Positions 20,280 through 28,754 are shown, numbered from the stretch's first letter. The stretch: 64,000 nucleotides of DNA from Gammaproteobacteria bacterium (GCA_013214945.1 JABSRT010000005.1:1-64000); one strand, 5' to 3'. Notes: generated by a model not told the origin, from the sequence alone. Numbers and translations are program-made.

Positions 20280-22385
20280 TTGAAAACAGTCCAAAAACTA
20301 GCGCCAATCCAGCTCGGCTTTAATAGCATACGTGCTCAAGAGCTGTTATCGCAATCCCAGTCCATTGACTCTCAAGGGTTAGCGACCGGACAGCACCGAG
20401 CCCAAAATGCGTTTAAGCTGTTTTCAAAGTCACAATGTCAGGGTCAGAACCTGTTTCTGTTAAGTTATCCGACGATTGATACTAAAGGCTTAATCAAAGA
20501 ACTGATCACCAGCCACCCACACAGCGATAATGTGGTGTTTGATTTAGTTTACGTTGAAGATCTCAATAACCCACGCCGACCAATTTGTCTGCAATTGCCG
20601 AAAGGTCAAGGGCTCAAGTTTTCACGTTTGGTCAGTTCATGGCTAAAACGTAATGACAAGGCGCCTGCGTTAGCGGCTAACAAATTAGCAGAAATTGGCA
20701 ATGTAAAACCTGACAGTGTAGAGCCTAACAGTGCAGCACCTGTCGATGCAGAGCAGCCCAGCAGCGACAGCGCAGTAACTGTCATTGGGCGTTATACCCA
20801 GAGCATTGATCATCTATTAAAAGTGTTTAAACGCTTACCTAAAGTCGTCAGTTATTTAACTGATTTGGCGAAACGTTTAGACCGAGGCGCCCTGTTGAGC
20901 CATCCGGTGTTGGCCAATAGTTTTGTCGCCCACAATGATAATCAACCGTTACCGATTATTTACTGTGATAATCCGAACAGCATTAAGTTGTTCGGCGATA
21001 TTGCCGTAGTGACCGAGCAAGGTTCGACCGTGGCCAATCACCACTTGTTACAACCGGGCCTACTCCATCGGGCCAACGGCGGTATTATTGTATTGCCAGC
21101 GGAACGATTATTAGAAGCGCCAGAGCTATGGTTTGAATTAAAGTCGGCGCTGCTCGATCAACAAATAAAGTGGATTAGTGCTAACGCTTGGCTTGATCCA
21201 GAGCCTGTCGATTTAAAGCTGCAAATCATCTTGGTCGGCGACTCGCTGTCATACAAATTGTTCCTTGAACTTGATCCTGACATTATGCAGTTGTTCCCAT
21301 TAATTGCCGAAGTTAATCACCAGATAGACATTGAGCAAGATCAAGGTCTGTTAGATTACGCCGGTTATTTACAGAACTTAGCACGACGGGCTAATTGCCA
21401 TGATTTATCCATTGCGGCGATTGTTCGCTTAATGGAACTGTCATCAACCATGGTCGAGCATCAACACAAGTTTTCGTTAGACAGCGTGATTTTCACCCAG
21501 TTAATCCAGCAAGCGCAAACGCATATCGATGATGGGACACAAACTGAACGCAAACACATTGAAACCGCGATTAACGATTATAACAGCCGTAAAGACCGGA
21601 TCGCTTGTTATAGTTTTGACGCCATCAAACAACAACAATTAATCATTGAAACGCAAGGCAAAAAAGTTGGCCAAATCAATGGCTTGTCAGTGCTCGAGAC
21701 AGACCTAGATGCCTTTGGTGAACCATCACGGATAACCGCGGCGGTCTATGTTGGTGACGGTGATGTTGACGATGTCGAGCGTAAAGTCGACTTAGCCGGT
21801 AATATTCATGCTAAAGGCGTGGCTATTTTAACCTCTTATTTACACCAGAAGTTTGCGCTCGAGGAAGAAATCCCGTTGTCGGCTAACCTCGTATTCGAGC
21901 AGTCTTACCAAGGCATTGATGGTGACAGTGCGGCATTAGCGAGTTTAATCTGTTTATTGTCCGCATTTTCGAAACAACCACTATTGCAAGGCATTGCATT
22001 AACGGGCGCTATCGATCAGTTCGGTAATGTTTTAGCCGTTGGCGGCATTAATGAAAAGATTGATGGCTATTTTAAGACCTGTGCCCTTAATCCGCTCGAC
22101 GGCAACCAAGGCGTAATTATTCCGGCCAGCAATTGCTTTAATCTTAATTTAGGTCAGCCAGTTATTGATGCTGTCGCTGCTGGCAATTTCACTATTTATC
22201 CCATTGATCACGTAGATCAAGCGATCCAGTTGTGTTTTGAATTGCCTGCTGGCGTATTAGATAAAAACGACAATTTTGACCCGAAATCATTGTATGGATT
22301 AATTCAGCAGCGCATTGAACAAATTCATAATCCTGACCTTGGTGAGCATTCTTGGTTTGAAAAAGTTAAAAATTGGTTAAATTAA
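20280..22385 (+). CDS. ycbZ: Lon-like ATP-independent/degenerate-AAA protease (YcbZ/LonH)
   Basis: A 701-residue Lon-family protein. The C-terminal third (about 490-690) is a clear Lon proteolytic domain: QINGLSVLETDLDAFGEPSR, the catalytic Ser in QGIDGDSAALASLICLLSAF, the Lys in GAIDQFGNVLAVGGINEKID, and QGVIIPASN. Upstream is an AAA-like module with LHRANGGIIVLPAERLLEAP but no clear Walker A, as expected for YcbZ. Residues 130-170 are a low-complexity linker (PDSVEPNSAAPVDAEQPSSD), which makes it longer than E. coli YcbZ (586). The start is TTG with TGGAAA in front; the ATG pair at 20263 leads at once to a stop. ycbZ-fabA adjacency is the same as in E. coli. Substrates are not known. Confidence 0.9.
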   Translation: MKTVQKLAPIQLGFNSIRAQELLSQSQSIDSQGLATGQHRAQNAFKLFSKSQCQGQNLFLLSYPTIDTKGLIKELITSHPHSDNVVFDLVYVEDLNNPRRPICLQLPKGQGLKFSRLVSSWLKRNDKAPALAANKLAEIGNVKPDSVEPNSAAPVDAEQPSSDSAVTVIGRYTQSIDHLLKVFKRLPKVVSYLTDLAKRLDRGALLSHPVLANSFVAHNDNQPLPIIYCDNPNSIKLFGDIAVVTEQGSTVANHHLLQPGLLHRANGGIIVLPAERLLEAPELWFELKSALLDQQIKWISANAWLDPEPVDLKLQIILVGDSLSYKLFLELDPDIMQLFPLIAEVNHQIDIEQDQGLLDYAGYLQNLARRANCHDLSIAAIVRLMELSSTMVEHQHKFSLDSVIFTQLIQQAQTHIDDGTQTERKHIETAINDYNSRKDRIACYSFDAIKQQQLIIETQGKKVGQINGLSVLETDLDAFGEPSRITAAVYVGDGDVDDVERKVDLAGNIHAKGVAILTSYLHQKFALEEEIPLSANLVFEQSYQGIDGDSAALASLICLLSAFSKQPLLQGIALTGAIDQFGNVLAVGGINEKIDGYFKTCALNPLDGNQGVIIPASNCFNLNLGQPVIDAVAAGNFTIYPIDHVDQAIQLCFELPAGVLDKNDNFDPKSLYGLIQQRIEQIHNPDLGEHSWFEKVKNWLN

Positions 22386-22506
22386 GTCGATAAAAGAGAC
22401 AAATCGTCGCATTTAATTAATAATAAGACTTTTAGTAAGCTCATCGGAGTTGTTTGGCGTACAACTGTTCGCTAACCTATCCGAAATTTTAATAATGGTC
22501 GATACA

Positions 22507-23022
22507 ATGTCTAAACAATCTAGTTTTTCAAAAGAAGATTTACAAGCAAGCAGCCGTGGCGAATTGTTCGGACCGGGTAACCCACAGCTACCCGCAGATA
22601 ACATGTTAATGATGGATCGCATTATCAGCATGACTGAAGATGGCGGTGAATTTGGTAAAGGCCAAATTATTGCTGAATTAGATATTAATGCTGATTTATG
22701 GTTTTTTGATTGTCACTTTAAAGGTGATCCGGTGATGCCGGGCTGTCTTGGTCTTGATGCAATGTGGCAACTAGTCGGTTTCTATCTTGGTTGGGTCGGC
22801 GGCAAGGGACGTGGCCGTGCGCTGGGTGTGGGTGAAGTTAAGTTTACTGGCCAGGTCCTGCCTGACGCTAAAAAGGTCACTTACAAAATCAGCATGAAGC
22901 GCGTTATCAATCGCCGTTTGGTGATGGGTGTCGCTGATGCGGTAATGGAAGTGGATGGTCGTGTGATCTACACCGCTAAAGATTTAAAAGTTGGCTTATT
23001 TACTGATACTACGGCTTTTTAA
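22507..23022 (+). CDS. fabA: 3-hydroxydecanoyl-ACP dehydratase/isomerase
   Basis: Dehydrates 3-hydroxyacyl-ACP and isomerises trans-2- to cis-3-decenoyl-ACP, the branch point of unsaturated fatty acid synthesis. It has 171 residues, close to E. coli FabA (172). The hot-dog fold motif [20 protein letters not shown] holds the catalytic His at residue 70 and the Asp in [35 protein letters not shown] and [13 protein letters not shown] at the end are conserved. The start [12 protein letters not shown] at 22507 gives the family length; an ATG at 22495 is possible. In E. coli rmf follows fabA; here a terminator and the PHA cluster follow and no rmf is seen. Confidence 0.96.
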   Translation: MSKQSSFSKEDLQASSRGELFGPGNPQLPADNMLMMDRIISMTEDGGEFGKGQIIAELDINADLWFFDCHFKGDPVMPGCLGLDAMWQLVGFYLGWVGGKGRGRALGVGEVKFTGQVLPDAKKVTYKISMKRVINRRLVMGVADAVMEVDGRVIYTAKDLKVGLFTDTTAF

Positions 23023-23040
23023 GCTCGGTTCAACATCTCC

Positions 23041-23070
23041 AAAAATGGCGCTTAGGCGTCATTTTTTTTT
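23041..23070 (+). terminator. Intrinsic terminator of fabA
   Basis: AATGGCGC / GGCGTCATT form a stem with one mismatch, loop TTA, followed by nine to ten T. It lies 20 bp past the fabA stop. Confidence 0.8.
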
Positions 23071-23342
23071 GAGATAAATTCAACTAAGCTCAGCTCAGTC
23101 ATTATCATAGCAATCTCTGTAATTTAGTGATCACATGTGCTTGATAAAGCCCATTTAGTCAGCGTTGCCCTCACGCCTAATCGCTAGTTATTACTCGTTA
23201 AAGTACTCATGCATTGCCCCTAATGTCACCCCTATATCGAACCCCATGTCGAATCAATTGCGTACCTTGCCTAAATTAATTATCTCCTGATACAACAAGA
23301 ATATAAATTTAAGGTAATTGGTATTATCTGATAATAAAATCA
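23071..23342. other. Gene-free stretch between fabA and the PHA cluster
   Basis: About 270 bp with no credible ORF, RNA gene or repeat. The recognised promoter of the phasin gene lies at its right end. Confidence 0.4.
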
Positions 23343-23371
23343 TTGACATGATTAAAAAATAGTCATAAGTT
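23343..23371 (+). promoter_or_regulatory. Candidate promoter of the phasin-phaC unit
   Basis: A perfect TTGACA at 23343-23348 is followed, after 17 bp, by TAAGTT as a weak -10. The start point would fall close to the PhaR-like site at 23381. Confidence 0.5.
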
Positions 23372-23380
23372 AACCTCCTA

Positions 23381-23395
23381 TGTTGCAACGCAGCA
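23381..23395. promoter_or_regulatory. PhaR-type operator, copy 1
   Basis: TGTTGCAACGCAGCA fits the pattern TGTTGC-N3-GCARCA shared by the other three sites of this cluster. It lies just downstream of the candidate promoter of the first phasin gene, where a bound repressor would block initiation. Assignment to PhaR is by context and by similarity to TGC-N3/4-GCA sites known for PhaR of other proteobacteria. Confidence 0.6.
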
Positions 23396-23444
23396 ATTGC
23401 CCCGTATATCGAGTAGCCGAGATAATTTTAAATAAGGATATGTC

Positions 23445-24188
23445 ATGACCGCAGCTAAAACGACTTCGAACCAGCCATTTTTAGATCCACTTTCACAGAT
23501 GAGTGAGATAACTCAAACCCTATTTACCGATATCTTAAATAGCCAAAGTCAATTATTTTTAAATTCGATTGAACAAGCTTCTGCTCAGTCGGGTGAATTA
23601 TTTAGCGCTGGTGATCCCCAAACAATTTTTGAATTACAACAAAGTAATATGCGCGATTATCAACAACAACTAAGTCAATATTCGACGGCTATTACTGACT
23701 GTTTTGCTAAAGCCCAAAGTAATTATCAAAATACCTTCACCAGTTCGTTACTTGCTACTAGCTTATTCGAGCAACCAACACCCCAGACCCACACTGCCGA
23801 AGATGTCAGCCCGGCCCAACAGCCAAGCACAACTAAAGCGCCCGCTAAAGCAGCAAGTAAAAAAACTGCAGCGACTAAACCTGCAGTAAGCAAACCTGTA
23901 GTAACTAAAGCAACAGCGGCTAAAGCTGTTAGCAAGCAAACTGCGGTAAAGGAAGTCGTTAAAGCAGAAAGTTCTGTCAAAACAAGTGCACCGGTCCCAA
24001 GTAAAGCGACCGACACTAAAACCCAAGTCGCTAAGCCAGTCACTGAAAAATCAGCTAGCACAACCCCGGCTGCTGTTGTTGCTAAAACACAGCCGAGCGT
24101 GAATGCTAAAGCGAACACCGCAACGGTAAAAAAATCGAAGCCAGTGACCAGCGAACCGACTAAAAGTTCTACGACTAAAATCAATTAA
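23445..24188 (+). CDS. Phasin-like protein with long basic Ala/Lys/Thr tail (PhaF-like)
   Basis: A 247-residue protein that probably coats PHA granules. Residues 1-105 look like a phasin_2 helical domain (FLDPLSQMSEITQTLFTDIL, NSQSQLFLNSIEQASAQSG and QQSNMRDYQQQLSQYSTAIT). From about 115 the sequence is almost only Ala, Lys, Thr, Ser, Pro and Val in repeats such as TKAPAKAASKKTAATKPAVS, resembling the histone H1-like tail of PhaF, which in Pseudomonas binds DNA and helps share granules at division. An AAGGAT ribosome site lies 7 bases before the ATG. It is first gene of a unit leading to phaC. The basic tail makes exact homology hard to prove; the DNA-binding role is inference. Confidence 0.75.
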   Translation: MTAAKTTSNQPFLDPLSQMSEITQTLFTDILNSQSQLFLNSIEQASAQSGELFSAGDPQTIFELQQSNMRDYQQQLSQYSTAITDCFAKAQSNYQNTFTSSLLATSLFEQPTPQTHTAEDVSPAQQPSTTKAPAKAASKKTAATKPAVSKPVVTKATAAKAVSKQTAVKEVVKAESSVKTSAPVPSKATDTKTQVAKPVTEKSASTTPAAVVAKTQPSVNAKANTATVKKSKPVTSEPTKSSTTKIN

Positions 24189-24200
24189 TAGCGAGCAGCA

Positions 24201-24305
24201 ATGCGTAAACTAAGTGATGATGAGCCCCATCGTATTAAGATTAATCAATCACCCAAAGTCGCTAAAATGATCAAGAATATTAAGCTGATGAAACCATTGG
24301 TTTAA
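24201..24305 (+). CDS. Possible 34-residue basic protein
   Basis: A short ORF starts at ATG 12 bases after the phasin stop and ends 66 bases before phaC. The product begins MRKLSDDEPHRIKINQS and ends MIKNIKLMKPLV; it has seven Lys and two Arg, no membrane segment. A GCGAG stretch upstream may serve as ribosome site. Its tight place in the phasin-phaC unit and even codon use favour a real gene, but I know no family for it and it may be chance. Conservation in relatives would decide. Confidence 0.4.
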   Translation: MRKLSDDEPHRIKINQSPKVAKMIKNIKLMKPLV

Positions 24306-24371
24306 TATTATGCAAGTCACTTATCTCAAGGTAAGTGGCTTTGTGACATTAAATACACGGAGTAAGTAGTA

Positions 24372-26090
24372 ATGGATGATAACGCCACCAATCAAGAATT
24401 TTTAACTTTTATCAATAACGAAACAAATAAAATGCTCGCTAGCCTGTCATCAGAGCAATCACAACAAGCTTTTAGCCAATTTAATCAACAGTGGATGGCG
24501 CTTTCTCAGCAGCATTTATCTGATCCGGCCGCATGGCTCAATAATGTAGTCGAATTTCAGCAGCAACAAATGAACCTATGGAATCAATTGCTATCCCAGC
24601 AAAGCCAGCAATCGACGCCATTAGCAGAGCCGCCTGCTTTGCAAAATATTCAAAACCAGATCTTTGACTACATTAAAAAATCTTATGTCATGACATCTAA
24701 CATTTTGGCTGATGCCGCCAGTAAATCAGGCTTAGAAGATCATGAACAAGCGCAGTTAGATTTCTTTATTAGCCAATACTCAGATGCAATGTCTCCTGAT
24801 AATTTTGCCTTAACCAACCCCGAAGTTATTCAAGAAGCGATTGATACCAATGGTCAAAGCTTAGTTAATGGTTTAAAAAACTTGGTTGAAGACGTCGAAA
24901 AAGGACGGATCAGCATGACCGATGAAAGCGCCTTTACCTTAGGAGAAAACATCGCAGTGACCCAAGGAGCAGTTGTTTATGAAAATGAATTATTTCAACT
25001 GTTGCACTTTAAACCCCAAGGTAAAAATGTTCACCAAAAGCCAACGTTAATTATTCCTCCATGCATTAATAAATATTACATCCTGGATTTACAGCCTCAC
25101 AATTCGTTTGTAAATTATTGTGTTAATCAGGATCAAAATACCTTTTTAATTTCGTGGGCTAATCCGACTAAAGAGCAAGGCAATATCCATTGGGACGATT
25201 ATATTGAACAAGGGGTGATTAATGCGGTTAATATCGTAAAAAGCATCAGTGATAGCAAAGACATTAATGCGGTAGCTTGGTGTGTTGGCGGCACTTTACT
25301 CGCTACTGCGCTCGGCGTGCTGGCTAATCGTAAGGATAAATCGATTAATAGTGCGACCTTCTTAACTACCATGCTCGATTTTAAAGATCCTGGTGAAATA
25401 TCAGTCTTTATCGATAAAGCACAAATAGACAAGTTGTTAGCAGAAGCTAAAGCTGACGGCGTATTTAGTGGCCGTAAATTAGCCACCGCGTTTAATTTAC
25501 TGCGTTCGCGCGATCTTATTTGGTCTTATGTGATAAACAATTATCTTAAAGGTAAGCAACCTACCCCATTTGATATTTTATATTGGAATGGTGATTCAAC
25601 TAACTTGCCTTATGAAATGTATCAGTTTTACATTACCGAAATGTACCTGAACAATAAATTGTGTCAAAAAGATCAGTTGACGGTTTGTAACGAACCTATT
25701 GATCTCTCGAAAATTGATATTCCGTGTTATTTCCTCTCGACCATTGGTGATCATATTGCGCCATGGAAAAGCACGTTTGCCGGCACTGAGTTAATGAGCG
25801 GTAATATTGAGTTTGTGTTAGGCGCCAGCGGTCATGTTGCAGGTGTTATCAACCCAGTATCGCGTAATCGTCGCCATTTCTGGACCAATGGCACCTTAGG
25901 TCAAGGTGCCGACCAATGGCTAGAGTCTGCGACTAAGCAAGACGGTTCTTGGTGGAGCCACTGGGATGCATGGATCAAACCTCAGGCTGGTAAAAAAGTA
26001 GCTGCACCGGGCTATGGCAGCAGCGACTACCCCGAAATAGAACCGGCACCAGGGCGTTATGTAAAAGTAAAACTTGATGACATGACCTAA
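24372..26090 (+). CDS. phaC: Poly(3-hydroxyalkanoate) synthase, class I
   Basis: Polymerises (R)-3-hydroxyacyl-CoA into PHA at the granule surface. The 572 residues agree with class I PhaC. An N-terminal region rich in Gln (about 1-100, SQQSQQSTPLAEPPALQ) is followed by the PhaC N domain and an alpha/beta-hydrolase core. PPCINKYYILDLQPHNSFVN and FLISWANPTKEQGNIHWDDY are signature blocks. The lipase-like box AWCVGGTLLA places the catalytic Cys near residue 304; the Asp lies in STIGDHIAPWKSTF and the His in GASGHVAGVINPVS. The gene follows the phasin and the small ORF on the same strand; no phaA or phaB for monomer supply lies nearby, so monomers must come from genes elsewhere. Two hairpins end the unit. 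Confidence 0.95.
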   Translation: MDDNATNQEFLTFINNETNKMLASLSSEQSQQAFSQFNQQWMALSQQHLSDPAAWLNNVVEFQQQQMNLWNQLLSQQSQQSTPLAEPPALQNIQNQIFDYIKKSYVMTSNILADAASKSGLEDHEQAQLDFFISQYSDAMSPDNFALTNPEVIQEAIDTNGQSLVNGLKNLVEDVEKGRISMTDESAFTLGENIAVTQGAVVYENELFQLLHFKPQGKNVHQKPTLIIPPCINKYYILDLQPHNSFVNYCVNQDQNTFLISWANPTKEQGNIHWDDYIEQGVINAVNIVKSISDSKDINAVAWCVGGTLLATALGVLANRKDKSINSATFLTTMLDFKDPGEISVFIDKAQIDKLLAEAKADGVFSGRKLATAFNLLRSRDLIWSYVINNYLKGKQPTPFDILYWNGDSTNLPYEMYQFYITEMYLNNKLCQKDQLTVCNEPIDLSKIDIPCYFLSTIGDHIAPWKSTFAGTELMSGNIEFVLGASGHVAGVINPVSRNRRHFWTNGTLGQGADQWLESATKQDGSWWSHWDAWIKPQAGKKVAAPGYGSSDYPEIEPAPGRYVKVKLDDMT

Positions 26091-26123
26091 CCAGCGAGAT
26101 ATTTATCTCAGCCAGTAATATCT

Positions 26124-26159
26124 TGTTATAGCGATGTTATTCCTAACATCGCTATAACA
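26124..26159 (+). terminator. 16-bp perfect hairpin after phaC
   Basis: TGTTATAGCGATGTTA and its exact inverse flank a TTCC loop, followed by GCTTTT. It starts 34 bases past phaC. The T-run is short, so it may act as an mRNA 3' stabiliser with the true terminator just after it. Confidence 0.65.
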
Positions 26160-26168
26160 GCTTTTAAG

Positions 26169-26199
26169 AAGCCGGTTTGCACTCCAAGCCGGCTTTTTT
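26169..26199 (+). terminator. Intrinsic terminator of the phaC unit
   Basis: AAGCCGGTTTG, loop CACTC and CAAGCCGGCTT pair over about 11 bp (one G-U) and are followed by TTTTTT. Confidence 0.85.
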
Positions 26200-26245
26200 G
26201 TGCACATCATTTGGTGTTTTTCATCTCACACTTAACCATGGTCTT

Positions 26246-26450
26246 ATACCAATTTTATTAAAGATATGATCTTGTTGTGCGCAGGGGGAATCAGCAAGAA
26301 CAAGGCGCTCGAATGACCAATAGCGGGCTATTGGGATTGAGAGGTACGCAGTTGTCTACAGGACGTAGATAAGGGGCGCGAGCAGGACGCGGTAGCCTTA
26401 TTGTTGATTTAAACTAGCACAAGTGGTCAATTATTAAATGCAATTAGTAT
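26246..26450. repeat. About 205-bp intergenic repeat-like element
   Basis: The stretch begins ATACCAATTTTATTAAAGAT and ends with AATTATTAAATGCAATTAGTAT, an imperfect inverted copy, so it looks like a small non-coding element with terminal inverted repeats. Its inside holds the 18-bp palindrome CCAATAGCGGGCTATTGG and a GC-rich part (about 26276-26400) unlike the AT-rich flanks. No ORF. Such 'ATACCAA...' elements occur in many copies in marine Alteromonadales genomes (from memory); only a genome search can prove copy number. Confidence 0.5.
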
Positions 26451-26525
26451 TATTAATCGTTTGTTTTCTAGGTACGTTACTGAGCTCAGATTTTTCAACT
26501 TGTCCTAGGGCTACACACTAAGCAC

Positions 26526-26559
26526 AAAAAAGCGGGGGCATATTATGCTCCCGCTTTTT
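26526..26559. terminator. Bidirectional terminator
   Basis: AAAAAGCGGGGGCA, loop TATTA and TGCTCCCGCTTTTT give a 14-bp stem with one G-T pair and T-runs in both directions. On the minus strand it would end phaZ, about 100 bp past its stop. Confidence 0.8.
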
Positions 26560-26572
26560 GACTAAACTACTT

Positions 26573-26638
26573 ACTTAAACAAATACTTAAACAAATACTT
26601 AAACAAATACTTAAACAAATACTTAAACAAATACTTAA
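26573..26638. repeat. 12-bp tandem repeat, five copies
   Basis: The unit ACTTAAACAAAT is repeated five times without error from 26573 to 26632, followed by a partial sixth copy. It lies between the phaZ stop codon and its terminator. It does not code. Perfect copies point to recent slippage. Confidence 0.9.
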
Positions 26639-26658
26639 CTAACGTTTTAACTAAGGTA

Positions 26659-27876
26659 TTAACTATGATCTTGTATAAATTTCTTGATCATCGGTCCAAT
26701 CTCTTGCCTAAAGCGACGACCGTTAAAGATACCGTAATGGCCAACATCAGATTGCGTATGATGATGTTTTTTATCTGCTGGGATAGCACTTAATATTTGA
26801 TGCGCGGCCTGGGTTTGGCCATCTCCAGTAATATCATCATGTTCACCTTCAATAGTGAGCAACGCCACTTTAGTTACTGCGGTGCTATCAACCAGCTTGC
26901 CGAGATATGTCATTTCGCCTTTCGGTAAATTATGTTCAATAAAAACATGCTTAACCGTATCGAGATAAAATTTCTCGGGCATGTCCATTACCGCAAGATA
27001 TTCATTATAAAAGCGGCGGTGATTTTCAGCACTATCGCCATCGCCTTTGATTAAGTCACCAAAAAAGGAGAAGTGTTTATTGATATGGCTATCGAGATTC
27101 ATACTCATGAAACCACTCAATTGAATAAAGCCAGGATAAACCCGCTGACCAGCGCCGGCAAACTTGTCAGGCACGGTGCAAATCACATTTTTTTCAAACC
27201 ATGCAAGCTCTTTGTCGACCGCGTAGTTATTAACTTCGGTAGGACTAACACGGGTATCAACTGGGCCGCCAAGCAATGAGATTGATTTAGGCTGATAACT
27301 GACATTTTGCTGTGCCATCACCGAGGTTGCGACAATAGTCGGCACTGTCGGCTGACACACGGCAATAATATGGAAGTCGTCGCCTAAAAACTGGCAAAAC
27401 TCCATCACATAAGTAATATAATCGTCGAATGAGAAGTCACCATCACTTAATGGCACATCACGAGCGTTGATCCAACTCGTAATGTAGACATCGTGATCAC
27501 TTATAAAATGCTCAACCGTGCCACGTAACAGGGTTGAATAATGGCCCGATAACGGCGCAATAAGCAGCACCTTAGGATGATCATAATTTCCGTTTCGTTT
27601 AAAATTAATTAAATTACAATAAGGTTTGGCTACTGCTATCTCTTCTTTAATCGCAATTTTGTTGCCATCGATATCGGCGAAATCAATATTAAATTCTGGT
27701 TGGCCGTATTCACCGGTATGGCGCTCAACGAGCTCAGCAGCAGCTGCAACCGTTTTACCAGCAAAGCTGTAGTTTAACGGTGACCATGGTTGATTACACA
27801 TCGATTTTAACTGTTTCATCCACACATTAAGCGGTGAAATAGCAGCTGTATAGTTTTGCTGCATTTGATATAACAT
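26659..27876 (-). CDS. phaZ: Intracellular PHA depolymerase
   Basis: Mobilises stored PHA to hydroxyacids. The product of 405 residues begins MLYQMQQNYTAAISPLNVWM, like PhaZ1 of Ralstonia (MLYQ...), so the start at 27876 is preferred over the upstream in-frame codon at 27897. Shared blocks: PKVLLIAPLSGHYSTLLRGT, VYITSWINARDVPLSDGDFS, the nucleophile Cys in IIAVCQPTVPTIVA (about residue 175), GGPVDTRVSPTEVNNYA, RVYPGFIQLSGFMSMNLDSH and the His in SDVGHYGIFNGRRFRQEI. Ribosome site TGAGGAT lies upstream. It is transcribed towards phaC and divergently from phaR, with a PhaR-like site 112 bp upstream. Its 3' side carries a tandem repeat. Confidence 0.94.
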   Translation of the reverse strand: MLYQMQQNYTAAISPLNVWMKQLKSMCNQPWSPLNYSFAGKTVAAAAELVERHTGEYGQPEFNIDFADIDGNKIAIKEEIAVAKPYCNLINFKRNGNYDHPKVLLIAPLSGHYSTLLRGTVEHFISDHDVYITSWINARDVPLSDGDFSFDDYITYVMEFCQFLGDDFHIIAVCQPTVPTIVATSVMAQQNVSYQPKSISLLGGPVDTRVSPTEVNNYAVDKELAWFEKNVICTVPDKFAGAGQRVYPGFIQLSGFMSMNLDSHINKHFSFFGDLIKGDGDSAENHRRFYNEYLAVMDMPEKFYLDTVKHVFIEHNLPKGEMTYLGKLVDSTAVTKVALLTIEGEHDDITGDGQTQAAHQILSAIPADKKHHHTQSDVGHYGIFNGRRFRQEIGPMIKKFIQDHS

Positions 27877-28181
27877 TTTAACATCCTCAACAATCAATTG
27901 GCCATAGTCTTACACTGGGCACAAAACGCGCTGCTAATGATAGAGAGCCAACTACCGGATACAAGTTAATCACAAGCATAACAAAATTGTGCAGCGCAAC
28001 ATAGATTGATATTACACGTTTAAACGCCCAAAAATCAATCAATAATCTAATCTTATTAATTTCCCGCGAGAAAAGTGAGCAGTTTCAATGGCTAAATTGT
28101 ATTAAACATCGCCAATTACATTGGTATTTTGACCATTGGAAGGTAAACTGGGCGTTACTGAGTAAAAAAGAGATAATAGCT
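27877..28181. other. Divergent control region between phaZ and phaR
   Basis: 305 bp without a gene; holds one PhaR-type site. A GAGAGCC/GGCTCTC-like symmetry was not found. No clear -10/-35 pair could be assigned with confidence in either direction. Confidence 0.5.
27987..28001. promoter_or_regulatory. PhaR-type operator, copy 2
   Basis: TTGTGCAGCGCAACA keeps the core TGC-AGC-GCA of the other copies and one full GCAACA half-site. It lies in the divergent gap and could serve phaZ, phaR or both. Confidence 0.55.
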
Positions 28182-28655
28182 ATGTCAGAGTTGAGGATTA
28201 TTAAGAAATATCCTAATCGACGTTTGTACGACACAGAACAAAGCAAATACATTACCTTAACCAAAGTTAAAGAGTTGGTGATCCAAGGCTGTAAGTTCAA
28301 AGTGATCGACTCAAATAGTGCTGAAGACTTAACCCGCGCGATTTTATTACAAATTATTATGGAAGAAGAGTCTCAGGGTAAGCCTATCTTTAGTGAAAAC
28401 TCGCTAGCCCATCTCATTCGTTTTTATGGTGGTAACGCCCAAAACGTATTTGGCCAATACTTAGAAGAAAGCTTAAGTGCCTTTAGCGGCCAGCAAGATG
28501 CCTTTTCGTCAGCGACACAAGTACCAATCAATAATATTGCCGAGATGGCGCAGCAAAACCTCAAGATGTGGAGCAATATGCAAACTGCATTTTTTAAACC
28601 CGGCCCCACCGACGACAAAGATAAAGAAGAAGAAGAAGACGACCACAATAAATAG
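28182..28655 (+). CDS. phaR: PHA synthesis repressor PhaR
   Basis: Repressor of phasin genes that also binds the PHA granule, so that phasin is made only when polymer is present. The N-terminal 60 residues form the PHB/PHA-accumulation DNA-binding domain: IIKKYPNRRLYDTEQSKYIT and LTKVKELVIQGCKFKVIDSN. Then follows the PHB_acc domain (DLTRAILLQIIMEEESQGKP, IFSENSLAHLIRFYGG, FGQYLEESL). The C-terminus is very acidic (DDKDKEEEEDDHNK). 157 residues is a normal short form. It is followed by phaP; operators around the phaP promoter fit its role. Confidence 0.95.
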   Translation: MSELRIIKKYPNRRLYDTEQSKYITLTKVKELVIQGCKFKVIDSNSAEDLTRAILLQIIMEEESQGKPIFSENSLAHLIRFYGGNAQNVFGQYLEESLSAFSGQQDAFSSATQVPINNIAEMAQQNLKMWSNMQTAFFKPGPTDDKDKEEEEDDHNK

Positions 28656-28703
28656 TTAAAATTTCGGTCATACCTGAGAGAAAGTAAGTTAATCCTAAAA
28701 TTG

Positions 28704-28714
28704 GTGCAGCGCAC
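28704..28714. promoter_or_regulatory. PhaR-type operator, copy 3
   Basis: GTGCAGCGCAC repeats the TGC-AGC-GCA core and lies 12 bp upstream of the -35 of the phaP promoter. Confidence 0.5.
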
Positions 28715-28725
28715 AAAAAAAAGAG

Positions 28726-28754
28726 TTGACTATAAATCAACCAGCCCATACACT
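28726..28754 (+). promoter_or_regulatory. Promoter of phaP
   Basis: TTGACT at 28726-28731 and TACACT at 28749-28754 are spaced by 17 bp. PhaR-type sites lie on both sides, the downstream one at the expected start point. Confidence 0.65.

Noticed and set aside
23071-23444. rmf (ribosome modulation factor), which follows fabA in E. coli
   Set aside because: No ORF of the right size or composition was found; the region leads into the PHA promoter.
23726-24184. Long hydrophobic minus-strand ORF opposite the phasin
   Set aside because: It is the complement of the Lys/Ala/Thr repeat tail, whose codon pattern keeps the opposite frame open and hydrophobic; no start signal or homology.
26573-26638. 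CRISPR-like array
   Set aside because: Units are 12 bp with no spacers; a simple tandem repeat. No cas genes are present in the window.
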